Source of the DNA: CAVSUZ01 sp963791885
GTDB taxonomy: Bacteria > Pseudomonadota > Alphaproteobacteria > Acetobacterales > Acetobacteraceae
Direction: 5' to 3'
Length of the DNA: 64,000 nt
NCBI GenBank assembly: GCA_963791885.1
Contig: CAWBUL010000004.1
Location: 372,001-436,000, forward strand
Position numbers and translations under genes: made by a program. This document shows, in pieces, positions 9,854-19,091 of the stretch (the first letter of the stretch is position 1; every line of letters starts with the position of its first letter). The notes below the pieces were generated by a model, which did not search any database, was not told the DNA's origin, and saw only the letters and a program-made list of their open reading frames with translations.

Positions 9854-11185
9854 ATGAACACCACATACCGGTACCGCTGGTTCGTTTTAGCCCCGCTGCT
9901 TCTGCTGATCGCGGCAACGAACTTCGGCGACAGGGTCGTGCTCGGCGTCGTCGTGCCTCTGCTGGTTAAGGAGTTCCATTTTACCCCGAAGGAGCTCGGC
10001 TGGATCCTCAGCGCCTTCGGCTTCGGCTTTTGCGCGATGCAATGCCTTGGGTCGGCAACGATGGTGCGATGGCGTCAGCCTCGTCAGCTCATCATCGGCA
10101 TGGGAACGCTGTGGTCGATCTTCATCGGCCTCGTGGCTGCCGCAAGTTCGGTTATGTCGTTCTTTATCTTTCGTGCGTTGTTCGGTCTCTCCGAGGGGTG
10201 CAATTGGGCCGCGTTCTTGACCCTCGCCAGCCGTTGGTATCCGCGTCAGGAGATCAAGCGCGCCGTCAACTTCTTCTGGATCAGCACGCCCCTCGCCGCC
10301 ATGCTCATACCGCCCGGCGCCGCTCTCCTGGCGGCCCGGTTCTCTTGGCGCGTTCCCTTCGTTGTGCTCGGCGTGATCGGCCTTCTGCTCGTCGTCGCCT
10401 TCGCCGCTCTGGTGCGTGACTTCCCCGAGGAAAGCCCGCGTGTCAGCGAGCAGGAGAAACAGCTGATCGTGACTGAGCGCGTGCTGCAGGAGCAGCATCG
10501 CCATCGCAGCTACAAGTGGCGCACCGTGCTCACCAGCATCGGCTGGTGGCCCGCGGTCGGCTCCATCGTCACCGCCTATCAATCTTACATGCTGATCGCC
10601 TGGCTCCCCGAGTATCTCGTGCGCGAGCGTGGCCTGACCTTCATCCACAGCGGGATCTACGCCGCGCTGCCGTTCTTTGCCGGCAGCATCGGCGGACTGC
10701 TGGTGGGCACGCTGGCGGATGCGGCGGTGCAACGTCACCGCACTGTCCTCGCGCGCACCGTCCTGCCGGGATTGTGCGTCGTCCTTGCCGGTCTGACCTT
10801 CCTCTCCATTCCGTTCGCCGGATCCACCGCGCAGGTGCTGATGCTGCTTGGCGCCGCCGCCTTCTTCGGTCAGGCCGCGAACGGTCTGTTCGCCTCCAGC
10901 ACGGTGGACGTGTTCCCGTACGAACCGCACATGGGCACGCAATTCATCGTCGGCGCCGGCTCGCTCACGGCAATCTTCGCGCCGCTGATCACCGGCTACG
11001 TGTTGGCGGCGACCGGCAAGTTCATCGTCGCCTTCTTCATCGGCGGCGCGCCCGCGGCCATCGTCGGCTCGCTGTTCATCCTGATGTTCCGCAGCCGCGC
11101 GGTCGCACCGGATTTCGTGCCAGGCATGGAAGCGCAGGAAACGCCACGGTCCTTCGCTGTTCCGCGCTCCGCCAAGGCTGTCTAA
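9854..11185 (+). CDS. MFS transporter (anion:cation symporter-like)
   Basis: 443 residues with about 12 hydrophobic segments. A strong GGAGG lies upstream of the ATG. The N-terminal half carries NFGDRVVLGVVVPLLVKEF and an SEGCNWAAFLTLASRW segment typical of the ACS-type MFS group that carries organic anions. It ends the operon that begins with the dioxygenase, so it most likely imports the substrate of that pathway. The substrate is not identifiable from sequence. Confidence 0.88.
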   Translation: MNTTYRYRWFVLAPLLLLIAATNFGDRVVLGVVVPLLVKEFHFTPKELGWILSAFGFGFCAMQCLGSATMVRWRQPRQLIIGMGTLWSIFIGLVAAASSVMSFFIFRALFGLSEGCNWAAFLTLASRWYPRQEIKRAVNFFWISTPLAAMLIPPGAALLAARFSWRVPFVVLGVIGLLLVVAFAALVRDFPEESPRVSEQEKQLIVTERVLQEQHRHRSYKWRTVLTSIGWWPAVGSIVTAYQSYMLIAWLPEYLVRERGLTFIHSGIYAALPFFAGSIGGLLVGTLADAAVQRHRTVLARTVLPGLCVVLAGLTFLSIPFAGSTAQVLMLLGAAAFFGQAANGLFASSTVDVFPYEPHMGTQFIVGAGSLTAIFAPLITGYVLAATGKFIVAFFIGGAPAAIVGSLFILMFRSRAVAPDFVPGMEAQETPRSFAVPRSAKAV

Positions 11186-11472
11186 CAGAGATCTGTCGCT
11201 GCATCAGCCGCGCGTTCGCTTTCCGGCCAGGTCATGGAGGCGAAGGCGCCGCCTCCCACCGCCAAGGCGCCGGGGCCCTCATCGCGGGATTCGATCGAGG
11301 CCGTTCCGCCAACGCCACTCGCACGCTGCCTCAAAGCCGCTGTATGCGTTCTAGGACGTAGATACTAGAATTCCCCGGCCCTGGCGTTGCATAGCTGAAG
11401 GATCGTCCTCATGCTGAATGGAATAGGATGTCGGCGATGGAATGAAGTCGCGGCGATGGTCGGTGTGCAAGA
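11186..11472. other. Intergenic region with a decayed coding remnant
   Basis: No intact gene is seen. On the minus strand, around 11200-11300, a short frame reads VGGGAFASMTWPES. The 24 bp at 11227-11250 match 23 of 24 bases at 16074-16097, which encode GAFASMTW at the end of the small membrane protein. This may be a decayed paralogue or a chance motif match. Stops interrupt the frame upstream. Confidence 0.3.
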
Positions 11473-12141
11473 ATGGCCGCCCGCCAGACTTTCGCCCGGA
11501 AAGACGCCGTCGGCGTAACGGTGGTGCCTGGCATGGACGGCAGCACGCGTTACACATCAACCGCTCAGGCGTCCCATTGGATCACGGCCGTGCTTTTTCT
11601 TGCCGGCGTCGTGCTGGCCTGGGTGTTCATGGCGATGCCTGCGTCAGCGCCCGGCCGCTTCGTTTATATCACCCTGCACAAATCGATCGGTCAGACGATC
11701 TTCTTTGTTGCTCTGTTCCGATTGGTCTGGCGCCGGCTGCACCCGCCGCCACCCATGGAAGGCCGGATCCGGGTGTGGGAGGCGCAGATCGCGAAAGTGA
11801 ATCATTGGCTGCTCTATGCGATCATGATCGTCATGCCGCTGAGCGGATACATCCTGGCGACAGTGGCTCCACGACCGTCACCCTATTTCTGGTTATTCTA
11901 CTGGCCGCAGCCGACCCTCAGTCCTGCTGTGGCGCACGTTGCCCTGATGGTACATCTGATGGGCCAATTCTTCGTCTACGCGTTTGTCGGCGTGCACATT
12001 GCGGGCGTCATCTGGCATATCGTCATCCGTCGGGATGCGATGCTGGAACGGATGCTTCCCGCCCAGGTTGGAGAACGGCCCGATCCAATGCGCGTGCCGC
12101 TCCGACCGTCTCGGACCCTCCTTGATGATGGCGCCGACTGA
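11473..12141 (+). CDS. Cytochrome b561 family protein
   Basis: 222 residues from the first ATG; ATG at 11533 (MDGSTRYTSTAQASHW) is an equally good start because neither has a clear ribosome site. Four membrane helices are visible. Candidate heme-binding His residues are H35 in ASHWITAV, H69 in ITLHKSIGQT, H111 in VNHWLLYAIM and H175 in VGVHIAGVIWH. Proteins of this family bind two b hemes and pass electrons between quinol and partner proteins in the inner membrane. It stands alone, with no obvious redox partner beside it. Confidence 0.85.
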   Translation: MAARQTFARKDAVGVTVVPGMDGSTRYTSTAQASHWITAVLFLAGVVLAWVFMAMPASAPGRFVYITLHKSIGQTIFFVALFRLVWRRLHPPPPMEGRIRVWEAQIAKVNHWLLYAIMIVMPLSGYILATVAPRPSPYFWLFYWPQPTLSPAVAHVALMVHLMGQFFVYAFVGVHIAGVIWHIVIRRDAMLERMLPAQVGERPDPMRVPLRPSRTLLDDGAD

Positions 12142-12433
12142 ACCGCGCTCCCGTCATAAGGACGCAGTTCCTGGGTTGGGAGGGGCGCGGGGACATAGGC
12201 GCGAACTTAACGCGCCCGGCCCCTTTCAAAGAACCGTTTGATTGGCGGGATCCGCTTTTAGGGAGCGACGATCGCCTTCCAGATGGCGGATGTCATCGTG
12301 CGTCGCTCGCTGCTCAAGCAGATGCTTGCGGCCATATCTGTATCATTCGGCCTGGATCGGATATCGGGGACGACTTCCAAATCAAAGCTTGTCGCCACTC
12401 TCGTCACCGGGCCGAAGGAGCGGGAACGCACCC
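12142..12433. other. Intergenic region without a recognisable gene
   Basis: Nothing convincing is seen between the cytochrome b561 gene and the N-acetyltransferase start. Several short frames are open on both strands, but none shows a ribosome site or a family motif. Confidence 0.4.
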
Positions 12434-13287
12434 ATGCCGAACGAGGCGTTCGACCAGAAGGCGTGGCTGGGTCGCATCGGTTGCGATGGCCGCTCACCCC
12501 CACACTCGACCGGCCACACCAGCTGGTCGCGGCGCAGGCATATGCTATCGCATACAAGAGCCTCGACATCATGCTCGGACGGACGCCGCAGCTCGACTTG
12601 GCGTCTCTCCAAAATAGGATGATCGGGCGCGCTCGGGGCGGATATTGCTTCGAGCAAAACATGCTTTTCCGGGCTGGTCTGCGATCGTTCGGATTTGACG
12701 TAACCAGCCTTCAAGGTCGGTTCGTACGTGGCCTGGCGATCGATGCGCCACGGCCCGCCATCCACATGGTGCTCCAGGTGAACCTGCCGGAAGGGCCGTA
12801 CATCGCCGATGTCGGGTTCGGCAATCTCGCGCCGACCTGCGCGCTGCGGCTGGACCTGGGACTGGAGCAGGAGACCCCGCACGAGCGAATGCGTTTCGTC
12901 GATGTCGGCGGGGAGCCGACGCTGCAAGCATGGGTCCGCGGCGCGTGGGAGCACGTCTATCGCGTGATACCCTATCCCCGCTACGACACGGAGTATGAGG
13001 TCGCGAACTGGTACACCGCGACGCACCCCAGTGCGCCCTATGCGACCAACATCATCGCTGCGCTGCGGCGTCCCGACCGCACGCGCCTCACAATGTTTAA
13101 CGAGCGTGTCAACCTGCGCCACGCCGACGGCGACGTAGAGCGGCGCGTCATGACCGGCCACGACGATTATGCCGGCGTGCTCCGCGACGGGTTCGGCCTC
13201 GATCTGTTCGACGACGAGCTGGATGCGATTCTGGCGATACGCGCGCGCCACGGTGTCGCGGGTTCGTCGCACCCGTTCTTCGGTTGA
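12434..13287 (+). pseudogene. Arylamine N-acetyltransferase family protein, one frame break
   Basis: The natural start is the ATG at 12434 (MPNEAFDQKAWLGRIG). The frame breaks near 12489, within a DG-PLTPTL motif, and continues to 13287. The catalytic triad is intact: Cys in RARGGYCFEQN, His in RPAIHMVLQV and Asp in YIADVGFGNLAP. Members use acetyl-CoA or other acyl-CoA to acylate arylamines and hydrazines, and related enzymes close amide rings in natural-product pathways. One missing base explains the break. If the break is real, initiation could only occur downstream and would lose the N-terminal helix bundle. Confidence 0.8.
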
Positions 13288-13474
13288 CGTGGTGGCTGCC
13301 CAAACGACACGCTAGTTGTTGGCTGCCTGCACGAGCCGGTCCGCCGTCTCTCGATCGCCGCTTGGGGTCCCAAGCATCCACGACCCAACGCCACTTGGGC
13401 AGGTCTGCGCAGCAGGCGGTCGACGGTTAGGCTACGCCGAGCAGGATCGAACGCAAACCGAGGAGACAACCACA

Positions 13475-14208
13475 ATGGCCAAAGCCTATTGGGTGGCCGC
13501 GTATCGCTCGATCAGCAACCCGGACGCGCTGGACGCCTACGCCAAGCTCAGCGGTCCAGCGGTCACGGCCGCCGGCGGGCGTATCCTGGTGCGCGGGATG
13601 CCAGCGCAGGTGACGAGGCGGGCCTGCAACAGCGCACGGTCGTCATCGAATTCGACAGTGTGGAGCAGGCCCGGGCGGCGCACGACAGTCTGGCCTACCA
13701 GGACGCGTTGGCCGCACTCGCCGGCGGCGCCGAGGAGCAGATCCGCTTGCTGAAGCAGGTGGTGCCCGGCCTCGAGCGCGTGGCGATCCTCGGCGACGCC
13801 GGCGTGCCCGACCTGCTCAACCGTGCCAACGTCGCTGCCTGCGAGGCCGAGGGCATCCGGCCGCAGCTGCTGCTGTTGCGTGGCGCGGCCGAGGATCTGG
13901 ACGCCGTCTTCGCGGCGATCCAGGCGGAGCGTGCGCAAGCGGTGCTGGGCCTCTACGTCCCGACGGTCGTCGTCCTGCACGCGCGGCCCCTCGTCGCGAT
14001 GGCGACGGCCTTCGGCAGCAGCATCGTCGACGGCGCCCGGCTGATGGCCCGCCAGGCGGACCGCGTGCTTAGAGGCGCGAAGCCGGGCGACCTGCCGGTC
14101 GAGGTGGTCACCCGGCATCGCCTGACGGTCAACCGCCGGGTCGAACGAGAGATCGGCGTGACGGTCCCACCTGACGTGCTGGCTCGCGCAGATCAGGTGA
14201 TTGGCTGA
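13475..14208 (+). pseudogene. Chimera: DUF1330 domain joined to the C-terminal part of an ABC substrate-binding protein, one frame break
   Basis: A GAGGAGAC ribosome site precedes MAKAYWVAAYRSISNPDAL. Residues 1-80 match DUF1330: YAKLSGPAVTAAGGRILVRG, then after a break near 13602 RTVVIEFDSVEQARAAHDSL and YQDALAALAGGAEEQI. Instead of ending, the frame continues LLKQVVPGLERVAILGDAGV and ends RGAKPGDLPVEVVTRHRLTV...ADQVIG, the C-terminal lobe of ABC_sub_bind (PF04392) binding proteins. A middle segment of the usual lobe appears to be missing around MATAF-GSSIVDGARLM. No signal peptide is present, so the binding-protein part could not be exported. This looks like a deletion fusion of two genes. 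Confidence 0.6.
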
Positions 14209-14431
14209 ACTCCGGAGGGCGGCAAAGCGCGACATTCGCATCGTGGAAGGGGTGTGAGCCGGCGACCAATAACTGCGTAGACCGAATTTGGCTGGCCAGG
14301 CCTTCGCGCCACGTTTCCGCCGCATGGGCGCCCGGCTTGAAGCGCGGGCCAAGCGTGTCCTAAGCTCAGCCATTGCCACGGGTTGCGGCACCGCTCCGCT
14401 GGCGTGGCCCCGTTCGTGGGGAGGACGCGCG

Positions 14432-15643
14432 ATGCCGCAGCAGAGCCCACCGGCGGTCCCGACGTCGACTCCTCCGGGGCCATGATGCGTCTCATCACCG
14501 GCGCATGGGCGGCGCGCATGGTGCACACTGCCGCCGAACTTCGAATCGCGGACCACATCGGCGAAGCGCCCTGCGACGCAGGGTTCCTCGCTACCGCGAC
14601 CGGGTCGCACGCGCCGTCGCTGGCCCGCCTGCTCCGAGCGCTCGCCGCGATCGGCGTGCTGCGCGAGGACGAGCAACGCCGCTACGCGCTCACACCGCTC
14701 GGAGCAACGTTGCGCAGCGACGTGCCCGGGTCGATGCGGCCGTGGGTGCTCCTCTGTTTCGGCGACGACCAGGGGAAGGCCTGGGAGGCGCTCACCCATG
14801 CCGTGAAGACGGGTGAGCACGCCTACCGCCACATCTTCGGCGTGGACAAGTGGACACGCCTCGCGCAGCACCCGGAAGCGGCGAGGCTGTTCGACGCGGC
14901 GATGCAGAGCCTCACCGAGGGCGCGAACGGGGCGCTGGTCGCGCATTACCCGTTCGGCAACTATCGCTGGATCGTCGATGTGGGCGGCGGAAACGGCGCG
15001 CTGCTTATGCCCGTGCTCGCGCGCCATGCGAGCCTGCGCGCGACCCTGTTCGACCTGCCGCATGTGGCCGACGCCGCCCGCAGCCGCATCGCGGGCGGCC
15101 GGGCTCTCCGATCGCTACGACGCCGTCGGCGGCGACGCCTTCGCCGCGGTGCCGGCGGGGGCTGAAGCCTACGTGCTGAAGGGCGTGCTCCACGACTGGG
15201 AAGACGCCGAGGCGCTCGCCATCCTGCGCAACGTCCGTGCCGCGATGGGTGCGGGTGCACGGCTCTTGGTGATCGAACGCATCCTGCCCGAGCGCATCGA
15301 CCCGTCCGACGTGCTGACGCCGGGTCGGTTCATCCACGACATCAACATGATGCTCAACCCGGGCGGGCGGGAGCGGACCGAGGCGGAGTTCTGCGATCTG
15401 CTGGCGCGGGCGGGTCTGAGGCTCATGCAGATCGTCCCGACCCCCAGTCCGCTGTCGGTGAAGGAGGCAGCGTCTCCGAACCGGCGCCTACACATCAATC
15501 AGGTTTGTCCACGCGGCCTAGAAACCGCGCTCGGCTGCACCGTGCGTGATTCCTTTGCACGTCTGAGTACGCAATCCCGGTTCCGCGACAGACTATGCTC
15601 ACGGTCTTCGCCGGGCGCGCTTACTTTTGTCTCGCTGACCTAA
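14432..15643 (+). pseudogene. SAM-dependent O-methyltransferase (acetylserotonin-type), two frame breaks
   Basis: GGGGAGG precedes an ATG at 14432 (MPQQSPPAVPTSTPPG). One base near 14478 shifts into MMRLITGAWAARMVHTAAEL, the usual N-terminal dimerisation helix of PF00891-type methyltransferases. The SAM site reads WIVDVGGGNGALL, then LFDLPHV. A second break near 15095 continues as GLSDRYDAVGGDAF, followed by YVLKGVLHDWEDAEALAILR with the catalytic His-Asp region, and GGRERTEAEF. The usual end (PLSVKEA) is followed by about 50 extra residues before the stop at 15643. Substrates of this family are small phenols or natural products; no biosynthetic partner is adjacent. Confidence 0.72.
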
Positions 15644-16034
15644 GAACCTGCATTGCAAATAGTGAGGCCTTTGCACCTTCAAAAATCACGTCCCGCAGCA
15701 GCTTACCCGGGGGAGATGTCCGCTTCCAAAGCGCCGATGGCTTGAAGCGGACAGGCAGCAATCTCCCCATTGCTGACCTGCGACGCTACAGATGCAGAAG
15801 CAACGACTCGAGTGGCCGCTGCTGCGGGCCGAAAGGTCGAGATCCAGGCCGTCTGGGAGGCGCGCAGTCAGGTCCGTCCAAGAGGAGGTGATATCGGGTT
15901 TGGCGAGCGGTGTTACGTGCATCCGCCTCAAGAATCACAGCCGCCCGCGTCGCCTCCAGTCTTAGTTCGCGCCTATGGGACGGCGGGTATGTTGTCTTGC
16001 ACTGCTTTGGTCGCGCGCATTGCCGCGCGACAAT
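15644..16034. other. Intergenic region, no supported gene
   Basis: About 390 bp with no convincing reading frame. It holds a perfect 10-bp inverted repeat (listed separately) and otherwise mixed sequence that could be decayed coding DNA. Confidence 0.4.
15717..15753. repeat. Hairpin with perfect 10-bp arms
   Basis: TGTCCGCTTC at 15717-15726 and GAAGCGGACA at 15744-15753 can pair with a 17-nt loop. There is no T tract, so it is not a classical terminator. It may be a structured RNA element or a mobile-repeat relic downstream of the methyltransferase gene. Confidence 0.4.
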
Positions 16035-16316
16035 TCAGGAGGCGTTCCTTAGGCCGCGTCCCGGCCGTCCCAGCCAGGTCATTGAGGCGAAGGCGCCAAG
16101 CCACGAGCCCGCTGCCGCGAAGACGACATAGACCGGATTGTGCGTGTAGCTGATCACCGCGAAGGCAGAGAGCAAATACCATAGTGCGCTCCAGTTGGCC
16201 GCGCGCAGACGGTGACGGGCTGCGACAGAGGCGGTGAACAGGACATACACCGCGTCGGTCAGCGCGGTGCAGCCAACCACGCCTCCGGCGACAAGAGGAT
16301 TGATGTTGAACACCAT
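16035..16316 (-). CDS. Small conserved membrane protein of unknown function
   Basis: A 93-residue protein starting MVFNINPLVAGGVVGCTAL, with GGAG 7 nt before the ATG at 16316. Two to three hydrophobic segments are present: GVVGCTALTDAVYVLFTASV, then WYLLSAFAVISY and YVVFAAAGSWLGAFASMTW. It sits downstream of rplQ on the same strand, with a 90-bp gap. I recognise no function. The conserved-looking helices and ribosome site support a real gene. Confidence 0.65.
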   Translation of the reverse strand: MVFNINPLVAGGVVGCTALTDAVYVLFTASVAARHRLRAANWSALWYLLSAFAVISYTHNPVYVVFAAAGSWLGAFASMTWLGRPGRGLRNAS

Positions 16317-16385
16317 GATGGTCTCCGGCCTGCGGGATCGGGCACGTTCGCGCCCGTAGGCCACGGCGGCAATCCGCCCCGGGGA

Positions 16386-16415
16386 GACCCTATTCGGCGA
16401 CGACCCTATTCGGCG
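16386..16415. repeat. Tandem 14-bp duplication at the rplQ stop
   Basis: GACCCTATTCGGCG occurs at 16386-16399 and 16402-16415. The second copy contains the rplQ stop region, so the last codons (Ala-Glu-stop) are repeated just beyond the true stop. Confidence 0.6.
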
Positions 16416-16834
16416 GTGTCGTCCTGGTCCTCGCCGACCTCCGGCTTCGGCCCGCTATCCAGACCCTTCGCGCCCGGATCGCGATCCACCAGCTCGATCA
16501 CCGCCATATCGGCCGCGTCGCCATAGCGCACGCCCGCCTTCAGCACGCGCGTATATCCGCCGGCACGCGCCTGATAGCGCTCGGCCAACGGACCGAACAG
16601 CTTGCTGACGATCACCATGTCCCGCAGCTGCGCGTGTGCCTGCCGCTTCGCATGCAACCCACCGCGCTTGCCCAGCGTGATCAGCTTCTCGGCCACCGGC
16701 CGCAGCTCCTTCGCCTTGGGCAACGTCGTCGTGATCTGCTCGTGCTTGAGCAGTGCCACAGCCATGTTGCGGAACATGGCCTGGCGATGGGACGACGTAA
16801 CGCCGAGCTTCCGGCCGGCGACACCGTGACGCAT
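16406..16834 (-). CDS. rplQ: 50S ribosomal protein L17
   Basis: 142 residues, starting MRHGVAGRKLGVTSSHRQAM with the strongly conserved KLxRxSxHRxAMxxNM pattern. The acidic C-terminal tail (GEDQDDTAE) is usual in alphaproteobacteria. It closes the rpsM-rpsK-rpoA-rplQ block, 56 bp after rpoA. The protein binds 23S rRNA near the exit tunnel. Confidence 0.97.
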   Translation of the reverse strand: MRHGVAGRKLGVTSSHRQAMFRNMAVALLKHEQITTTLPKAKELRPVAEKLITLGKRGGLHAKRQAHAQLRDMVIVSKLFGPLAERYQARAGGYTRVLKAGVRYGDAADMAVIELVDRDPGAKGLDSGPKPEVGEDQDDTAE

Positions 16835-16890
16835 GATTCGACTTCCTTCTCCGTCATGGCCGGGCGTTACCCGGCCATCTGCGACCTACG

Positions 16891-17922
16891 TCAGAACGGC
16901 TCTTCCAGCCGCTTCGCGAGCTCTTCGATATTCTCCGGCGGCCAGCCCGGCACGCTCATGCCAAGCGACAGCCCCATGGAGGCCAGAACCTCCTTGATCT
17001 CGTTCAGCGACTTCCGCCCGAAATTCGGCGTCCGCAGCATCTCCTGCTCGGTCTTCTGCACCAGGTCGCCGATATAAACGATGTTGTCGTTCTTCAGGCA
17101 GTTCGCGCTGCGCACCGAAAGTTCGAGCTCGTCCACCTTGCGCAGCAGGTTGCGGTTGAACGGCAGATCGTCCTGCGGCTCCTCGATGCGGGCCTGCTGC
17201 GGTTCCTCGAAGTTGATGAACAGCTGGAGCTGATCCTGCAGAATGCGCGCAGCCAGCGCCACCGCATCCTCCGGCGTCACGGCGCCGTTGGTTTCAACCG
17301 TTAGCAGCAACTTGTCGTAGTCGGTCACTTGCCCGACGCGGGTCGGCTCGACCTTGTAGGAAACCCGGCGCACCGGCGAGTAGATCGAATCCACCGGGAT
17401 CAGCCCGATCGGAGCGTCCTCCGGCCGGTTGGCCGAGGCCGGCACATAGCCCTTGCCCAGATTGGCGGTCAGCTCCATGCCCAGCCGCACGCCATCGTCC
17501 AGCGTGCACAGCACCAGGTCCGGGTTCATGATCTCCACGTCGTGTCCGGCCTGGATCTGGCCGGCACGAACCTCGCCAGGCCCCGTCGCGGTCAGCGTCA
17601 TCCGCTTCGGCCCCTCGCCATGCATGCGCACTGCAAGCTGCTTGATGTTCAGCACGATGTCCGTGACGTCCTCGCGCACGCCGGCGATCGAGCTGAATTC
17701 GTGCAGCACGCCATCGATCTGCACGCCGGTCACGGCAGCGCCCTGGAGGGACGATAGCAGCACTCGGCGGATCGCATTGCCCAGCGTCATGCCGAAGCCG
17801 CGCTCCAGCGGCTCGGCCACGATTGTGGCAACCCGCGCGGGGTCGGGGCCCGGCTCGACATCGAGCTTTTCGGGTTTGATCAGGGATTGCCAGTTGCGCT
17901 GAATGACGGCGCTTTGCTTCAT
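16891..17922 (-). CDS. rpoA: DNA-directed RNA polymerase subunit alpha
   Basis: 343 residues with both domains. The N-terminal assembly domain includes EPLERGFGMTLGNAIRRVLL, and the C-terminal domain includes ELSVRSANCLKNDNIVYIGD and TPNFGRKSLNEIKEVL, the helices that contact UP elements and activators. The length is normal for the class. It lies between rpsK and rplQ as usual. Confidence 0.98.
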   Translation of the reverse strand: MKQSAVIQRNWQSLIKPEKLDVEPGPDPARVATIVAEPLERGFGMTLGNAIRRVLLSSLQGAAVTGVQIDGVLHEFSSIAGVREDVTDIVLNIKQLAVRMHGEGPKRMTLTATGPGEVRAGQIQAGHDVEIMNPDLVLCTLDDGVRLGMELTANLGKGYVPASANRPEDAPIGLIPVDSIYSPVRRVSYKVEPTRVGQVTDYDKLLLTVETNGAVTPEDAVALAARILQDQLQLFINFEEPQQARIEEPQDDLPFNRNLLRKVDELELSVRSANCLKNDNIVYIGDLVQKTEQEMLRTPNFGRKSLNEIKEVLASMGLSLGMSVPGWPPENIEELAKRLEEPF

Positions 17923-18001
17923 GGTTTCAGTGTCCTTCGGCCACGTGGGACCGGATCAGCAAGGGCGGCTGGTGTGCAGCCGCCCTGAAATCAGTGGGGG
18001 A

Positions 18002-18397
18002 TCAGACGCGCCGGCGCTTCCGCGGCCGGCACCCGTTATGTGGGATCGGAGTCATGTCGCGGATAGCCGTGATGCTGAACCCGACGGCCTGCAATGCGCG
18101 TAGAGCGCTCTCCCGCCCCGAACCCGGGCCGCTCACCTCGATCTCCAGCGTCTCCATGCCATGCTCGCGCGCCTTCCGCCCGGCATCCTCGGCCGCGACC
18201 TGAGCCGCATAGGGGGTGGACTTGCGGCTGCCCTTGAACCCCTGGCTTCCCGCGGAAGACCAGGCGATCGCGTTGCCCTGCGCATCGCTGATCGTGACGA
18301 TGGTGTTGTTGAACGTGGCAGCCACATGGGCCACCCCGGCGATGATGTTCTTCCGCTCCTTGCGGCGCGGGCGGGACGAGGCGGCGGGTTTGGCCAT
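18002..18397 (-). CDS. rpsK: 30S ribosomal protein S11
   Basis: 131 residues from the ATG at 18397 (MAKPAASSRPRRKERKNI). Landmarks are GVAHVAATFNNTIVTISDAQ, the GSRKSTPYAAQ segment and the basic end DMTPIPHNGCRPRKRRRV. The longer frame upstream overlaps the end of rpsM and is not needed. Confidence 0.97.
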   Translation of the reverse strand: MAKPAASSRPRRKERKNIIAGVAHVAATFNNTIVTISDAQGNAIAWSSAGSQGFKGSRKSTPYAAQVAAEDAGRKAREHGMETLEIEVSGPGSGRESALRALQAVGFSITAIRDMTPIPHNGCRPRKRRRV

Positions 18398-18461
18398 GAA
18401 GCTGGCGGTCCTTTGGACTGGAGAAAAGCGGCTGGGTGAGGGGAGGGGGCCGGGAAGCGGC

Positions 18462-18839
18462 TTACTTCGTAACCTTCTTCTTGCCGGCGATGGCCACAGC
18501 CTTGCCCTTACGTGTGCGGGCATTGGTGTGTGTGCGCTGGCCCCGCACCGGCAGACCACGCCGATGGCGCAGCCCCCGATAGCAGCCCAGGTCCATCAGA
18601 CGCTTGATATTCATCGCGACCTCACGGCGCAGGTCGCCCTCAACCCGGTATTCCCGGTCGACCAACTCGCGGATGCGCAGCACCTCATCGTCGGAAAGCT
18701 GGTTGACGCGCCGCTCGTCAGGAATGGAAAGCCGCGAGCAGATCTCGGCCGCCTTCGTTGGGCCAATGCCGAAGATGTAGCGCAGACCGATCGTCACACG
18801 CTTGTTCGTGGGGATGTTTACGCCGGCAATACGCGCCAC
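18462..18839 (-). CDS. rpsM: 30S ribosomal protein S13
   Basis: 125 residues with a GTG start (VARIAGVNIPTNKRVTIGLR) behind AGGAG. The basic tail GLRHRRGLPVRGQRTHTNAR is diagnostic. It is first in the block here: adk and secY, its usual upstream neighbours, are absent, and an acyltransferase gene is divergent instead. Confidence 0.97.
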   Translation of the reverse strand: MARIAGVNIPTNKRVTIGLRYIFGIGPTKAAEICSRLSIPDERRVNQLSDDEVLRIRELVDREYRVEGDLRREVAMNIKRLMDLGCYRGLRHRRGLPVRGQRTHTNARTRKGKAVAIAGKKKVTK

Positions 18840-18921
18840 GCCTGGACTCCTGCAAACCGACCAATAGCAACGGCCCGGGGCTTGGGGCGCCGACCCGGGG
18901 CGTGTTGCTCAGATGGCGGTT

Positions 18922-18950
18922 CAGTTACCGGTTGGGTTCCCGGGTGTCAA
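18922..18950 (-). promoter_or_regulatory. Candidate promoter for rpsM-rpsK-rpoA-rplQ
   Basis: On the minus strand, TTGACA (18950-18945) is followed after 17 bp by TAACTG (18927-18922), about 80 bp upstream of the rpsM GTG. The -35 is perfect and the -10 is weak. A promoter is expected here because no gene precedes rpsM on this strand. Confidence 0.4.
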
Positions 18951-19076
18951 CCAGAAGCCTTCAAATTTTTGTGATAATATGACCCTTACTCGCAGAGCCG
19001 TGAGTATGCGCAGGGTGGATAAAGCAGCGGCAGTCCCCTGAAAACTGCGCTTCAGATAATTTCCGTCTGTGAGCAA

Positions 19077-19091
19077 ACGATTTGAAATCGT
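19077..19091. promoter_or_regulatory. 15-bp palindrome upstream of the acyltransferase gene
   Basis: ACGATTTGAAATCGT has perfect 7-bp arms around one central base and lies 94 bp before the ATG at 19185. Its symmetry and AT content fit a dimeric regulator site. Which regulator would bind is unknown. Confidence 0.45.
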
